Assembly: GCA_033239525.1 (NCBI GenBank)
Contig: BSYO01000006.1
Location: 13,655,319-13,719,318, forward strand
Source of the DNA: Nepenthes gracilis
Taxonomy: Eukaryota; Streptophyta; Magnoliopsida; Caryophyllales; Nepenthaceae
Length of the DNA: 64,000 bases
Reading direction: 5' to 3'
The position numbers and the translations under genes are program-made. Under the pieces are notes generated by a model, which was given only the letters and a program-made list of their open reading frames with translations, was not told where the DNA came from and did not search any database. Below, in pieces: positions 11,609 through 21,480 of the stretch (within the stretch, counting starts at the first letter, position 1; every line of letters begins with the position of its first letter).

Positions 11609-11744
11609 GGTCAACAAGTTAACCGGCCAAAAACCCTTTTTTTCCACATTGGCCGGTCAACAAGTTGACCAGCCAAAGACCTTTTTTTTTTGGGAGACCA
11701 AAGTTGACCAGCCAAAACCCAGATTGTTGGTCAACAAGTTGACC
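11609..11744. repeat. Cluster of GGTCAACAAGTTGACC palindromes (six W-box cores)
   Basis: The perfect 16-bp palindrome GGTCAACAAGTTGACC occurs at 11655-11670 and 11729-11744, with an imperfect copy at 11609-11624 and a half copy at 11703-11709. Each is followed by (G/A)GCCAAA and T-rich spacers. TTGACC is a match to the plant W-box, the WRKY-factor binding core; six occur here counting both strands (11609, 11655, 11665, 11704, 11729, 11739). It sits in a LINE 3' region, so function is only a possibility. Confidence 0.8.
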
Positions 11745-12040
11745 GGCCAAAAAACTCTCCTTTTTTTTGAAATAGCAAGAGCCACAGCATGCATCCAATA
11801 GCATGGATCACCAAAAATGCCAACTGATGCCACCCAAAAATAGACCAAGCTAACCAACATAGGGTGCACAAACCACACTGGCGGTAGCACAGCATCTGGG
11901 GCAGCTTAGGACATCTTCATGGTTAACTGCATGCATCTCAGGATGGCAGTGAGCAATAATACTCAAGCCCGTAATTTTGATGCGCTGACCTGGAGGTGTG
12001 CACCATGTCCATAAGAGTCATAGAGTCAAGGCATCCACAC

Positions 12041-12665
12041 CTAGATGTCCCAGCAAATCAAGAAGGATCGATCCACCCCTCTGGAAGTATCAAGATGAAC
12101 TTTCAGTTTATTTTGGACAACATTAAAAATATGGGAATATAAAAGGGTGGTGTCCTGGAGAGGAGAGTTTTGAAATATACGATTGTTACGCTCCTTCCAG
12201 AGAAAATAAACCGTGGCCGCAAGGGTTAAGCGTTTAGAATGGGCCAGCAAGTTTCTGCCTTTCCATTGATTTGTAGCCTAAAGAATATTTTGGAACCATT
12301 CAGGGTAAGGCCATTGGGTACCCACCCGTCACCGGATTATATGCCATAAGGAAGACGAATAGGGCAGGAGAAAAAAAAGGTGATTATGGTTTTCATACCC
12401 TGTATTGCAAAAAGTGTATTTAGTAGATATATTGGTGATGCTGCGAATACAATCAAGAGTGTTAAGTCTACATCTAATGGCTAGCCATAGAGTGAAAGCA
12501 TATGTGGGAATGTGGGAGGGACCCCATACTAGAGTGGCCCAGGGCATTTTCTCCTTTGGAGGATGGAAGAGGTAATAGGTAGAGTAGCTCAAAAAATGTC
12601 CCTCGGTAGAGGCCGTCCAACGAACAGTATCACTAATTCGAGTATTAGGGAGGTAGGGAGCATGT
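12041..12665 (-). pseudogene. LINE ORF2 C-terminal fragment with zf-RVT region
   Basis: Two minus-strand frames cover the zf-RVT region and tail: WGPSHIPTYAFTLWLAIRCR with a CNTG...HNHLFFLL segment, then SKRLTLAATVYFLWKERN. A frame change separates them near 12250-12330. The zinc-binding cysteines are partly retained (TFCNTGYENHNH). Upstream, frame-disturbed coding reaches about 12665. No RT palm remains. Confidence 0.8.
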
Positions 12666-12671
12666 TTTCCA

Positions 12672-13638
12672 TATCACCCCGCCTTTTGATGTTCTCAATC
12701 ATGGTGAGGCTGTGTGGGGGGCAACCTTAGTAGGTTATTTTTATGAGAATTCTTTGCCTTTTAATGCTGTAAATGCTATAGCTCGGAAAATTTGGGCCCA
12801 CTTTGGTATTTGCCACATTGCGGGGAATGATAATGGTTTTCATTTCTTTCATTTTTTATCAGTTAAGCTGATGGAAAAATGCCTAGCTAATGACCCTTGG
12901 GTATTTGCTGGATGTGTTTTATTCCTCAAGCAATGGAGGGTTGGCATGCCCCTTTCAAAAGAGGGGCATAAAACATTTCTGGTGTGGATAAACTTGTTTA
13001 ATGTGCCAGTGGAGTATTGGACTCTGTTGGGGCTCAGCTAGATTGCTAGCACTGTGGGAAAGCCAATTCAACTGGATTCTCACACAATCAAAATGGAACG
13101 ATTGAACTTTGCTCGGGTTTGTGTCGAGGTGAGGGCTGACGTCGACTTGCCCTCCAGAATTAAGTTGTGCCCGGTGCACAATTCATTCATGGGACTGGAG
13201 TCACATGTTGAGGTGTCTGTTGTGTATCAATGGAAACCAGTCAAGTGCGGGGATCGCCGAACATTTGGGCATAATCAAAAAGTCCCATTTGGTTCCCCCC
13301 CTTCATGCAAAAAGCAGGAGGATTTGATTATTGTCCCCTATTATGGGATGGCACTAGCATGCAGATTGAAGGTTGGCTCAACTATGGAATCCTTAACTTC
13401 TCCCATTGTTGGTGATGGTCAGTTGGTTGGTGTTACTGATCAGCTACAACCTGCCGCTGAATTTCTTTGTGACTCTGATTTGAAGCCCCTTTCGTTGAAG
13501 CTTGCTGATGTGGTTTGTGAGCTCAAATTAGATGTTCAAGAACATAGCCCATCTCCTGCCTTGCCCCCTGCTTCGCCTTTTACTGAGTCGCCTGAACCTT
13601 TTCCGGGCCATATACTTCGAAGCGGGTCTGCTGTGTAA
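12672..13638 (+). pseudogene. LINE ORF1 (DUF4283-type) with one nonsense codon
   Basis: The plus frame carries EAVWGATLVGYFYENSLPF, ARKIWAHFGI, an FHFLSVKLMEKCLAN segment, EYWTLLGLS, a TAG at 13039-13041, then KPIQLDSHTIKMERLNFARV and VVYQWKPVKC. DUF4283 is an RRM-like nucleic-acid-binding domain of plant LINE ORF1 proteins. The following zinc knuckle is damaged: after the first Cys the pattern is CGDRRTFGHNQK, with the second and last Cys gone. The 3' neighbour is non-coding CTG-rich sequence rather than endonuclease, so this resembles an ORF1-only derivative. Confidence 0.8.
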
Positions 13639-14858
13639 TTGTGCATCATCTGAAAGGCAGGTAGCAGTTTGCCTGAGTGCTGTAGTATCATCTAAGGATG
13701 CGATTATTGATCATAATGGATCATCATGCCGTGGAGAGGGAGAGGTCCATGACGTGGATGTTCCAAATCTTGAGGATGCGGTATCGAAGAGGGCAATAAC
13801 CGCTGTTTGACCGGGATACAATCCTTCTGATCCGGATCTGCTGTTGGCCTTATTGTCCTGAATCACCGAGCTGCTCCATTTGTAGTTCTAGTAGGGATGT
13901 GGAGATTATATCTGCTTTGATGCAGAGTAAAGATGCTACAATCTGGCTGTCCTCATTGAGATGGATTCAGATTGTAAGCTGGGTTGGAAATCTGCTGAGT
14001 TTAGTGACAGTTGACTGTTTTGTTCATATGTTGGTCATGAGTGGGATATTGAGCTGATCTGCCATGTCAGGGTCATGTCAAGGGTTAACTCTCCTAGTTC
14101 TCAGATTATAGTTGCTGGGCCTCATTAGCTGAGAGCTTCGAGCTGGTTAAATTCGAAATGACCCTAATAATGATGCTCTTCTCCTATTTTGCTTGCTGTG
14201 GCAGTGAGCTGCTGAAGAAGTATAGTTGAAGATTTGTGATTGAACTTTGCTCCTGGTGCTCAGAGTAATGTTGTTGATTTGTTGGGAGGTAATGGTATTC
14301 ATATGCCAAGGGCTGCTACAGGTCTAGCGAAGTGTAAGTCTTTCCTTATTTGGTTTGTAACCAATCGGTGGAACAATGTATGGTTTGAAATTGCCAAGGA
14401 CTGTGCTCTGAGATCATTCATCAGTTTGTTGAATACTGAGGAGATTTGCTGCTGATCTCGTCGATGTGGAAGTGCACTGTTACTGATGCAATGCTGTTGG
14501 AATGAATTTGTACCTAGTAATTCGGTTGATGGTGTTGCTGTAAGCTGGTGGTGGTTTCGAAGTTCCCATACAGGTGCGGGCAAAAGTTGGTGCTTTCACA
14601 TAGCTGATGCTCTAGCGGTATGTATTGATGCATATAGACAGTTGCTCTTTCCCACTCTGAAGCTGCCTCCTTCGGGCTGAAGAAGTTACAGACTGCTGGT
14701 CATGCAGCAGTTCAGAGTGTATATGCTGTTCGTTGTTTTTAGTTAAGCTAGGGCTCTTTTTCAATTATTATTTAGAGTAAGATGATGCCTTATGATGATC
14801 GTAGTGAGCCTCTAGCTAAAAACTGTATAATATAGAACTGCATCCTATCTCCTGCTGT
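13639..14858 (+). mobile_element. CTG-rich 3' region attached to the ORF1 relic
   Basis: No domain in any frame. GCTG and TGTTG words dominate the plus strand, as in the 3' regions of the other family members, while the conserved hairpin and poly(A) tail are not seen. The junction with ORF1 has GATGCGGTATCG, similar to the GATGCGGTGGAAATCC word at ORF1/3'-region joins at 20030, 23786 and 44555. Its right boundary with the oppositely oriented CAG-rich element near 14860 is approximate. Confidence 0.5.
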
Positions 14859-15466
14859 ATGATCGATAGGAGAGGATCACCAGCCAAAAGTCCAACAAAG
14901 CAGCAGCAGCAACTGCTGCAAACCAAACTAAACAGAGGGCTGACCATCACCATCTGTAAGTTAAACCAACCACAACCTAAACAAGCAGCCAATCCGTCCA
15001 AAGCTTCAGATTCACGCAGTCCTCAGCAGAAAACAAGATTAGCAACTCAGGAGCAGAACCATCACCGCACCAGCAAACAATGCTGGACCACAGCAGCGCA
15101 TCAGCATCAAACTTTCTTCAGCTTGCCAAAGCAGCAAGTGAAATGCCCAAGAGAATCAGCCCTCAGAGCAGCCACCAAAACCCAACACCAGCAGCATCTA
15201 ATTGAGCAGCGAGCAAATCATGGACTCAGCAAACTGATGAGCCCTGCAGAGACCAACCACACTAACAGAAGTGAAGTAACCTCCACAACTCTCCAGAATG
15301 CATCTCCAGCGCCGCAATACTCAACAAGAAAAGGCCAATCAACCTCAGCGACAAGCCTTACCCGTTTACCTTGAACCAGGTTCAATAAGCATAGAGAACA
15401 CCATTACAACAGCCACCAAAGAGTCAGCAAAAACTGACCCAACAGCCGCCCATAACAGCAAATCTG

Positions 15467-16637
15467 TTTTTTTTGGTAAGTAAGTGTGTATTTTGAATTA
15501 ATGGGAGAAAATTTACAAAAAATTATGTTATAACTTCAAGTTTTTTGACTTAGAGTTAGAACATAAAACGTTAGGGCATACCCCGAGCAGCTGGTACAAC
15601 AGAGAGTTCCTCAAAAAACCAAAGAAGAACTATCAAACAGAAGAGCGAAAAAATAACACTGTCGTAATACAAAAACAAAGACAAAAAAAGTCACTCTCGA
15701 GAAGACCAGAACAACCATCCGATCATCTCGCAGCAACTAACAACATGAACCCGGATCTGCCGGCAACCCATAGTATCCCAGTTTTCCAACAGCTTGGAAT
15801 ACAAGGCATCAGCAGGCAAACAACAGCAACACAAACTAGAAATTTCCATCAAATCAGCATCGATCATCAGGCAATTAACTGCAGCCTACAGCAGCATACA
15901 GCACGTGAGACAGCAGCATGCTTCAGCATCACATCTAGCAGCAACCATCATCAGCAAAATTCCGAGAAGCTAGTGAATTCAGCAAAATCATCTCTTAATG
16001 AAGCCTTCTGTCCATGCTTCAAATGCACCACGGCAGCTTGCACTCAGCCACTATGGTCTCTCCCAAGGGGCTGCAAATCAGCTTTAGAGTTATCCGAAAT
16101 TACCAAGTAAGCAAATACCACCTGGCAACAAAAACAACCAGCAAATCCCATTGAATCAGCAAGGCCAAAACCCAGAAAACAGCAGGGACATCTGCACCAG
16201 CACGCCCAGAAAAGTCAGATCAGAGGCAGCAATTACGGCAACGCCATAGATGTGCCAGCTTCATCTGCTATTAGCATCAATTCTGCAGCACTAGACAGTT
16301 GCAAAAGGCTATGGGCCTCATACAGCATCAAATCAGCCCTCCACCAGGAGGGGCTAGCGGCAGCACTTTGCATCAGGAAAGGCACATTTCATAACACGCA
16401 TGCTGAGATTCAGCATCAGTTAATCAGCATCTCTGGTGAAGCACATTCGATCGAACCTGGAAAAAAAATACCATGAAGCCAGCGGTACTAATATGGTGCC
16501 GTCTGGATGCATGGTCCATCAGATTAACCTCAACATGTATCATCATCCACCGCCGACAGCATGGCACACAATTCATTAGTCATGTCATCAGCCACAACTT
16601 TAGCTACCTTGAATTGCTGTTGCTGCTGCTACTGTTG
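15467..16637 (-). mobile_element. Nested non-autonomous insertion, 1.17 kb, 14-bp TSD
   Basis: TAACAGCAAATCTG flanks it at 15453-15466 and 16638-16651 (TT follows on both sides). The left edge is poly T plus GGTAAGTAAGTGTGT. The hairpin (TTCAAGTTTTTTGACTTAGA) is near 15534 and GGGCATACCCCGAGC near 15574. The body is CAG-rich and non-coding. It is almost certainly a 5'-truncated 3' fragment. Confidence 0.92.
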
Positions 16638-17462
16638 TAACAGCAAATCTGTTGCATCAGGGCATTCTCAAAAATCTGAGCAAGCAATGCAGAACGAGCA
16701 ATGCAGTGAACCGCATTCTCAAAATCTGCCAGCAAGGCATTTCAGCGTCCAAACAAGCCACACCCAGTTCTTATAACACTCCAGCCTTTAGTTCCAGCCA
16801 AAAGCAAGCCAGGCTCCCCCCAACCCAACTTACCGGAAGGAACGACCAAGTAGAGAGGCTCCAGAACCAGGCTCAGGGAGTTCGTCAGCGTCAATCCCAG
16901 CGAGCAGCACATAAGCTTCGGCCAACTGCTCCCAAATTCAAGGGACGTAGCTTAGACCAGAAGCACCAAAGCCGAAGCAAATTTAATGAACCATGAGACA
17001 GGGCACTCGGTCACTGAGCCATAGCAAAGAATCCAAGGCAATTCCATATGCAAGAAGCCCCAATCAATCGAGGGACGAAGGAGATACCAAAGCCTGAGAA
17101 GAGTCTCAGACAGAAGTAGAGATCCAAACGGAGCAAGACGCATCAGACGCGGTCTTGGCATCTGAAACCCCAAACGAATCTAGGGATCTTCGTCAGGGAA
17201 ACCACAGAGGACCACAGAGGACCTCAGAGGGCTTGGCTGAATCAGTAAAAATCGAGGGCTTCACCGAAGACGAAACCATAGAGGACCCGGCGAATCCAGA
17301 GCAGAGGTCCGGAAGGAAGATGCCTAGGTTAGGAAAGGCGGCAAGCGGCCGGGCAGAGCACCCAGGAGACCGGCCAAGACCGGCCCCGGTGCCGCCCGGC
17401 CAGAGGAGGAGCGTCGAAGGAGGACGCAGAATCGAATTTCAAATTTTGAAATTCGAAGGTAT

Positions 17463-17484
17463 AGAGAAGCAAGAGCTTCTCTCT
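17463..17484 (-). promoter_or_regulatory. Conserved 5'-terminal hairpin
   Basis: In element sense AGAGAGAAG, loop CTCTTG, CTTCTCTAT; seven of nine stem pairs hold. Same architecture as the hairpins at 19354-19377, 22590-22613 and 59415-59438. The role is unknown; it marks a full 5' end of the family. Confidence 0.65.
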
Positions 17485-17510
17485 CTAGGCGGCTGTCAAT
17501 TCAGCGAGAG

Positions 17511-18564
17511 AACGGGTTGGTGCACCGATGTGGAAGCTAAAAGCTGATTGAAACCTGAGATAGTCCTTGGTTGACTATCGGTTGGTGCGCCTCTCCTGGT
17601 ATGATTTAGGGTATCCTGTTGCTCAGTTGATGGTCTGAAATGTGCATCTGCTCCTTGCTTTCGTCTGTCATTTGCTTTTGGACCCTTTTATCAACGAATA
17701 GGCAATATGTTGGTCTTGGTTATTGATGCGCGCCAGGAGTTATGGCACTTTTGCTGCAATGTGCTGCTTCGGTAGTACACTTGAGGGCCTTGCCGTGTTG
17801 CTGAAACACAAATGCGGGATGCGTCAAGCAGTCCCGTCTGTTTTGCTGATGTTGATGCACTAGTGCCATTGCCGTGGTGCTGGTGTTGACAGTTAAAAAT
17901 GTTATAACTCATTGTTGCTGGTTTCGTGGAACTCAGTTTTGCTGTGTTGCCTCCCGGAGTGTTGATATGGGCTGAACTCCTTATTCAAGTTGCGGCTGGA
18001 CCTGGCATTGTTTTTTCCTTTTGCTATTCCAGTTGACAGTCTGAGCATTGCTATGTTGGTGCCACGATACTGATGCTGGTTTAGGCATTCTTTCGGCATG
18101 AGCTGGGGCGTTTTGGTATGAAAATTCCTTTGGTCGGTTTATGCTGTTCTGCTGCCAGGTTTTGTTACTGCTGTTATAGAATCATGGAGTGTGCCGTTAG
18201 CCTGTCCATTATCCGCGCTGCTGAGTATAGGCAGTCTAGCTGCCACCTCCCTCTGATGCACGATGGAATTGTTGTCTCGAAGTCGACTCCTATTGGTGTT
18301 ACTGTTGTTGCATGAAGAGTTTGTCCTTAGTGTGCTGAACCATGTATAGATAGAACCCATATCTTGTTGATTTGGTTAATCGTCTGTCCTCCTAGAGGAC
18401 GTTTCTTTTGTACTTTTTATGATTTTCTTGTTGTATTTGATGCTCGGGGTATGCCCTAGCGGTTTATGTTTTTACTCCAAGTCAAAATACTTGGAGTAAA
18501 AATATAGATTCTATATTTTTTTCTCCCTATAATCCAAAATACTTACTTACCAAAAAAAAAAAAA
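17511..18564 (+). mobile_element. Plus-strand LINE-family 3' element with complete tail
   Basis: CTG-rich non-coding sequence ending with the clearest 3' module in the window: GTCCTCCTAGAGGAC at 18386-18400, GGGTATGCCC at 18447-18456, the 12-bp stem at 18471-18482/18489-18500, CTTACTTACC and poly(A) to about 18564. The 5' boundary near 17511 is uncertain and no TSD was found. The next sequence, CCCTATATGGATCC, is a LINE ORF1 linker relic. Confidence 0.7.
18386..18564 (+). promoter_or_regulatory. Conserved 3' RNA-structure module and tail
   Basis: Three inverted repeats in order: GTCCTC-CTA-GAGGAC; GGGTATGCCC (GGGCATGCCC, a perfect palindrome, in other copies); and TTTACTCCAAGT, loop CAAAAT, ACTTGGAGTAAA. 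They are followed by a T-rich stretch, CTCCC(A/T)ATAATCCAAAA, and CTTACTTACC with poly(A). Variants recur at about two dozen tails on both strands. A role in recognition by the LINE RT is inferred from stringent-type LINE biology. Confidence 0.8.
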
Positions 18565-18735
18565 GAACCCTATATGGATCCATTCCCTATTGGGTATCTG
18601 GGGCCGCATGAGAGATGTGAGTAGAGTCGACAGTTTCCTTTTGCACACCATTTGAGCCTGCATCTACCAAGACATCAGCTAGCACAGAAATAGTTTCCAC
18701 AACACCAAGGGAAGACTGCTCAATTTTTTTGGTAA
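18565..18735 (-). pseudogene. LINE ORF1 linker relic, duplicate of 44108-44280
   Basis: From CCCTATATGGATCC to GCTCAATTTTTTTGGTAAG this is closely similar to 44108-44280, differing by scattered substitutions and a small indel. At 44262 the same GCTCAA|TTTTTTTGGTAAG point is the tail of a minus insertion, but here sequence switches after GGTAAG to a plus-strand ORF1 relic. The coding sense is minus and looks like the linker between zinc knuckle and endonuclease. The shared junction means both descend from a copy already carrying that insertion. Confidence 0.7.
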
Positions 18736-19333
18736 GAGGTTTTTGATTCCATTCCTAAGGTGCCTTTGGAGCTGGCGATGCCTTCTGAGTCTGCTAAAGA
18801 GGTCCCTGAGGGTATGGAATCCAGGAATTCGGATATGCAGAAGGCAATATCATCTGATTGCTGTGTTGGAATTCTTGTTGGTTTGGAGGCGAGTGCAATG
18901 GACAATGCACTCGTTTCTGTGGCTCATGAGGTCCCTTGCTCTGCCCATATCGAATCCCCTGCAACTGAGGCTATTGCGGGCAAAAATGGGGTCCAGTTTG
19001 ATGAGGTTGGTGTTCCTCATTGTTATAATGATGACGGTGGTCTGCCTCATTGCCTTTGTAAGGGTCCGGTTGGTGCTCTGTGTATACAGAGTCAGCATTT
19101 AGAGGTGACTGGCTGTAATGCTGGTGAGAATCAGGACATTGAGAGTGACCCCGACGATCTAGTTCTCAGTCCTCCGAGGAATGGACTGATGAGGTTATCG
19201 CACTTACCCAAAAAAAAAATGAGGTTATCGCCAAAGATCCTATGCATTATGCCCTCCAATGCTTACTTGCTGAGAAGGCTTCTTAGCTGCACTTTAAGTC
19301 CATCTCCATGGATCAACGTGATTTTTTGTTGCA
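18736..19333 (+). pseudogene. LINE ORF1 linker with the FLNSCW region, left half
   Basis: The plus frame gives an acidic linker (ending ESDPDDL), then EEWTDEV-like and IAKDPMHYALQCLLAE sequence matching the minus frame at 58297-58545. A 30-bp disturbance (micro-insertion plus TSD) lies at 19202-19231. Coding resumes at about 35500 after a 16-kb composite insertion: the host breaks at TGATTTTTTGTT (19320-19331 and about 35500-35511). The region lies between the ORF1 domain and endonuclease in this LINE type; function unknown. Confidence 0.75.
19202..19219 (+). mobile_element. 18-bp tail-only LINE micro-insertion
   Basis: ACTTACCC plus A10 sits between two copies of TGAGGTTATCGC (19190-19201 and 19220-19231). 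The homologous uninterrupted sequence exists on the minus strand at 58478-58500, where TGAGGTTATAGCCAAAG has no insert. This is a LINE integration in which only the last 7-8 bases and the poly(A) were copied. Confidence 0.9.
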
Positions 19334-19350
19334 GTTCCGCCCCTAGGGGG

Positions 19351-19378
19351 TAGAGAGAGAAGCTCTTCCTTCTCTCTA
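19351..19378 (+). promoter_or_regulatory. Conserved 5'-terminal hairpin
   Basis: AGAGAGAAG (19354-19362), loop CTCTTC, CTTCTCTCT (19369-19377): nine perfect pairs. It is followed by CAAATTTCATTTTGAAATTTG, a second inverted repeat. Confidence 0.8.
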
Positions 19379-20559
19379 CCTTTCAAATTTCATTTTGAAA
19401 TTTGAACTCGGCGCCTAGGGTTCTGCCTCCTCTGGCTGGGCGGCGCCGGAGCCGGCCTCGGCAGGTCTCCTGGTTGCTTCGCCCAGTTCCGCCCCTGGTT
19501 GCTCCTCGTCTTCGGCTACGAGCCCAGTCCGCTTCCCCCGCTTTCAGTTTGGGATGAAGGTTGTGCCCGATGGCCTAACTCTTCGTCCATTGTAGCTGTT
19601 GGAGATGTCGGCCCTGTGGCTCTGCGTCCTCTGAGGTTTCGGCTGCGGCTCGATGCTCTCACAAGATCGATTCCTCTTCTCCTCGGTCCGAGCTTAAGGT
19701 TGTGAGCTTGATTCGTTTCTTCCATTCAATTTGGGATGAATGTTCTGACTTCGTTCTTTTGGGTCTTCCGCCTTCGTTGTCGTCTGGGCTTCTATGCCCA
19801 GTTCCATAGTTCCCTGTACCTTGGTTACTGGCTGGATCTAGGCTTTCGTGCTGCTCGTTGGACCTGGTGCATTCGAAGGTCTGAGCTGCTGGTCTGAAGT
19901 TCTTTGCCTATGTGTTCCCCCTGTTGGACGGATTGGGGGATGCCGTGCAACTCTAGCGGGGACCTATTAGGCTGAGGATTTGAAGTGCTGGCCGGGGATC
20001 TGTTTGGATGCAAGGTTTCCTTCTGATGCAGTGGAAATCCTTTAGTCTGCTGCTTATTTTGGAGAACTGCCTTGTTCTGCCCAAGGTTTCTCTATTTGCT
20101 TATTTTGCCTGGCTTGATTCTTGCTGGCAATGTGCTTTTGCCTGGTCCCGGTATGGTCTACTGGGCTGATGTGACTGCTGGGGCTGTTTTGTCCCTACTC
20201 TAGCCTTGTTACGAAAGTTTCGTCTCTGGTTCATGTTTGGGGGTCGCTGAAGCACACTGCTCTGCTGTTGTAGAAACTGGGGATGCTGGTGGAAAGGGGG
20301 CTTCCTTCTGTTCCTTGTGTCTGCTGCGGCATGGAGCTTCTATGGTGTTGACTGTATGGCGACGCCCATTATGGTCTGGAGGGTAAATTTTCGGCAGGCT
20401 GTTGGGCTACTACAGGTCTGTGGCAGCTCTCTGTAATCAGCTGTTTGCTGGATTGAAATCCGTTCTCTCGTTTGTGCAAAGCCGGTGTGCACAGGCTTAT
20501 TTGCCGGAATGGATTCTGAATTGCTGAATTGGCATGTGTGTTTTTTTGTTTGTGCAAGG

Positions 20560-21480
20560 GAGCCGGTTTTGATGTGTATTGGGCCGATTTCGCGTCCTAT
20601 CATTCACATTGGCCGATTCTATTTTTTTGCACCGGTTTGACTTTGAGGTCGGGTTGACTTGGCATTTCTATTGCCAATTGGGATGGAGGTAGCCTATTTG
20701 GTCTTGCGTGCAAAATGCCAATTTGGCTTTGCAGTACAAATGCCGATTTGGATGTGCGGCTCATTTGCCGACTTCGAATTGAGGCTGGTTTTGTTTTTTG
20801 CTGACTTGGCATGACAATTGCCGTTGTGGACTTAAGGGTGCCGATTTGGACTGCGCTTCAAATTGTCGATTTGGACTTGCGTGTTAATTGCCGATTTCGA
20901 TTTGAGTCGCAAGTGCCGATTTGGAATTGCGGTTCGGAGGCTAGTTAGGCTTTGAGGCCAGATTGGCTTAGCCGTCAAGGCTTATCAATTGCCATTTTTT
21001 GAAGTAGAGGGTTCCGATTTGGACCCTTATGCAGATTTTGATAGGAGGCTGGTTTGGATTTGCTGACTAGGCATATCAAATGCTGATTTGGACTTGAGGT
21101 TGCTGATCTCGACATGCACTTCAATAGCCGATTTCGACATGCGTTCAGGTTTGCTTCATTGCCAGTTTGCTGGTGCGGGTGGGATGATCCCCTGCTGATG
21201 TGGCCGGCCTTATTAATTTTGCCGGTTTGCCGGAATGCTTTCTCATCCTGCTGAGATTTTTATGGTGGCCGGATGGGCTTTGAGGCCGGTTTGGCTTGCT
21301 GACATGGAATGTCAAATGCCGTTTTGAACTTGCACTGCAATTGCCAATTTCGACTTATGGCCGGTTTGGCTTTACTGTGGCCGATTTCAATTGCCGTTCT
21401 TCATGCCGGTTTGGCTCTGCTGCTCATATGCCGAGTTGGACTCGAGGTTGCCGGTTTGGCCTTGAGGCCGAAGTGGCTGA
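20560..21480 (+). repeat. Degenerate GCCGATTTGG repeat field
   Basis: About 25 irregular units of 22-35 bp built on (T)GCCGATTTGGACTTG, with variants TCGATTTGG, GCCGGTTTGGC and GCCGATTTCGA. Spacing is irregular and translation frames slip between units, which argues against a coding repeat. A closely matching field occurs at 32990-33274 plus 34295-34950. Confidence 0.85.

Larger units (their letters stand above)
10723..12670 (-). mobile_element. 5'-truncated LINE, minus strand
   Basis: The tail is at 10724-10740 (T8, GGTAAGTAA), the hairpin at about 10781-10808, then roughly 1.3 kb of 3' sequence leading into ORF2 C-terminal coding at 12041-12665. It inserted beside the right TSD of the preceding element. 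The 5' truncation point is near 12670, where plus-strand ORF1 coding begins. I could not find its TSD partner. Confidence 0.75.
14859..17510 (-). mobile_element. Minus-strand non-autonomous LINE-family element, interrupted
   Basis: CAG-rich on the plus strand (CTG-rich in element sense), 14859-15466 and 16652-17510, split by the nested insertion 15467-16637. The 5' end carries the family hairpin at about 17463-17484, followed in element sense by CGAATTTCAAAATTTGAAATTCG, a second inverted repeat. No ORF1 or ORF2 domain is visible; Q-rich frames follow from CAG composition. The 3' end and tail were not located. Confidence 0.6.

Noticed and set aside
12660..12700. Twin-priming inversion between minus ORF2 and plus ORF1
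   Set aside because: The two parts are about 1000 residues apart in the LINE and the plus part has its own long 3' region, so two separate elements are more likely.
14859..15374. 171-codon glutamine-rich frame as a possible gene
   Set aside because: The composition follows from CAG-rich LINE 3' sequence; no domain, no conserved start context, and similar Q-rich frames occur in every minus-strand 3' region.
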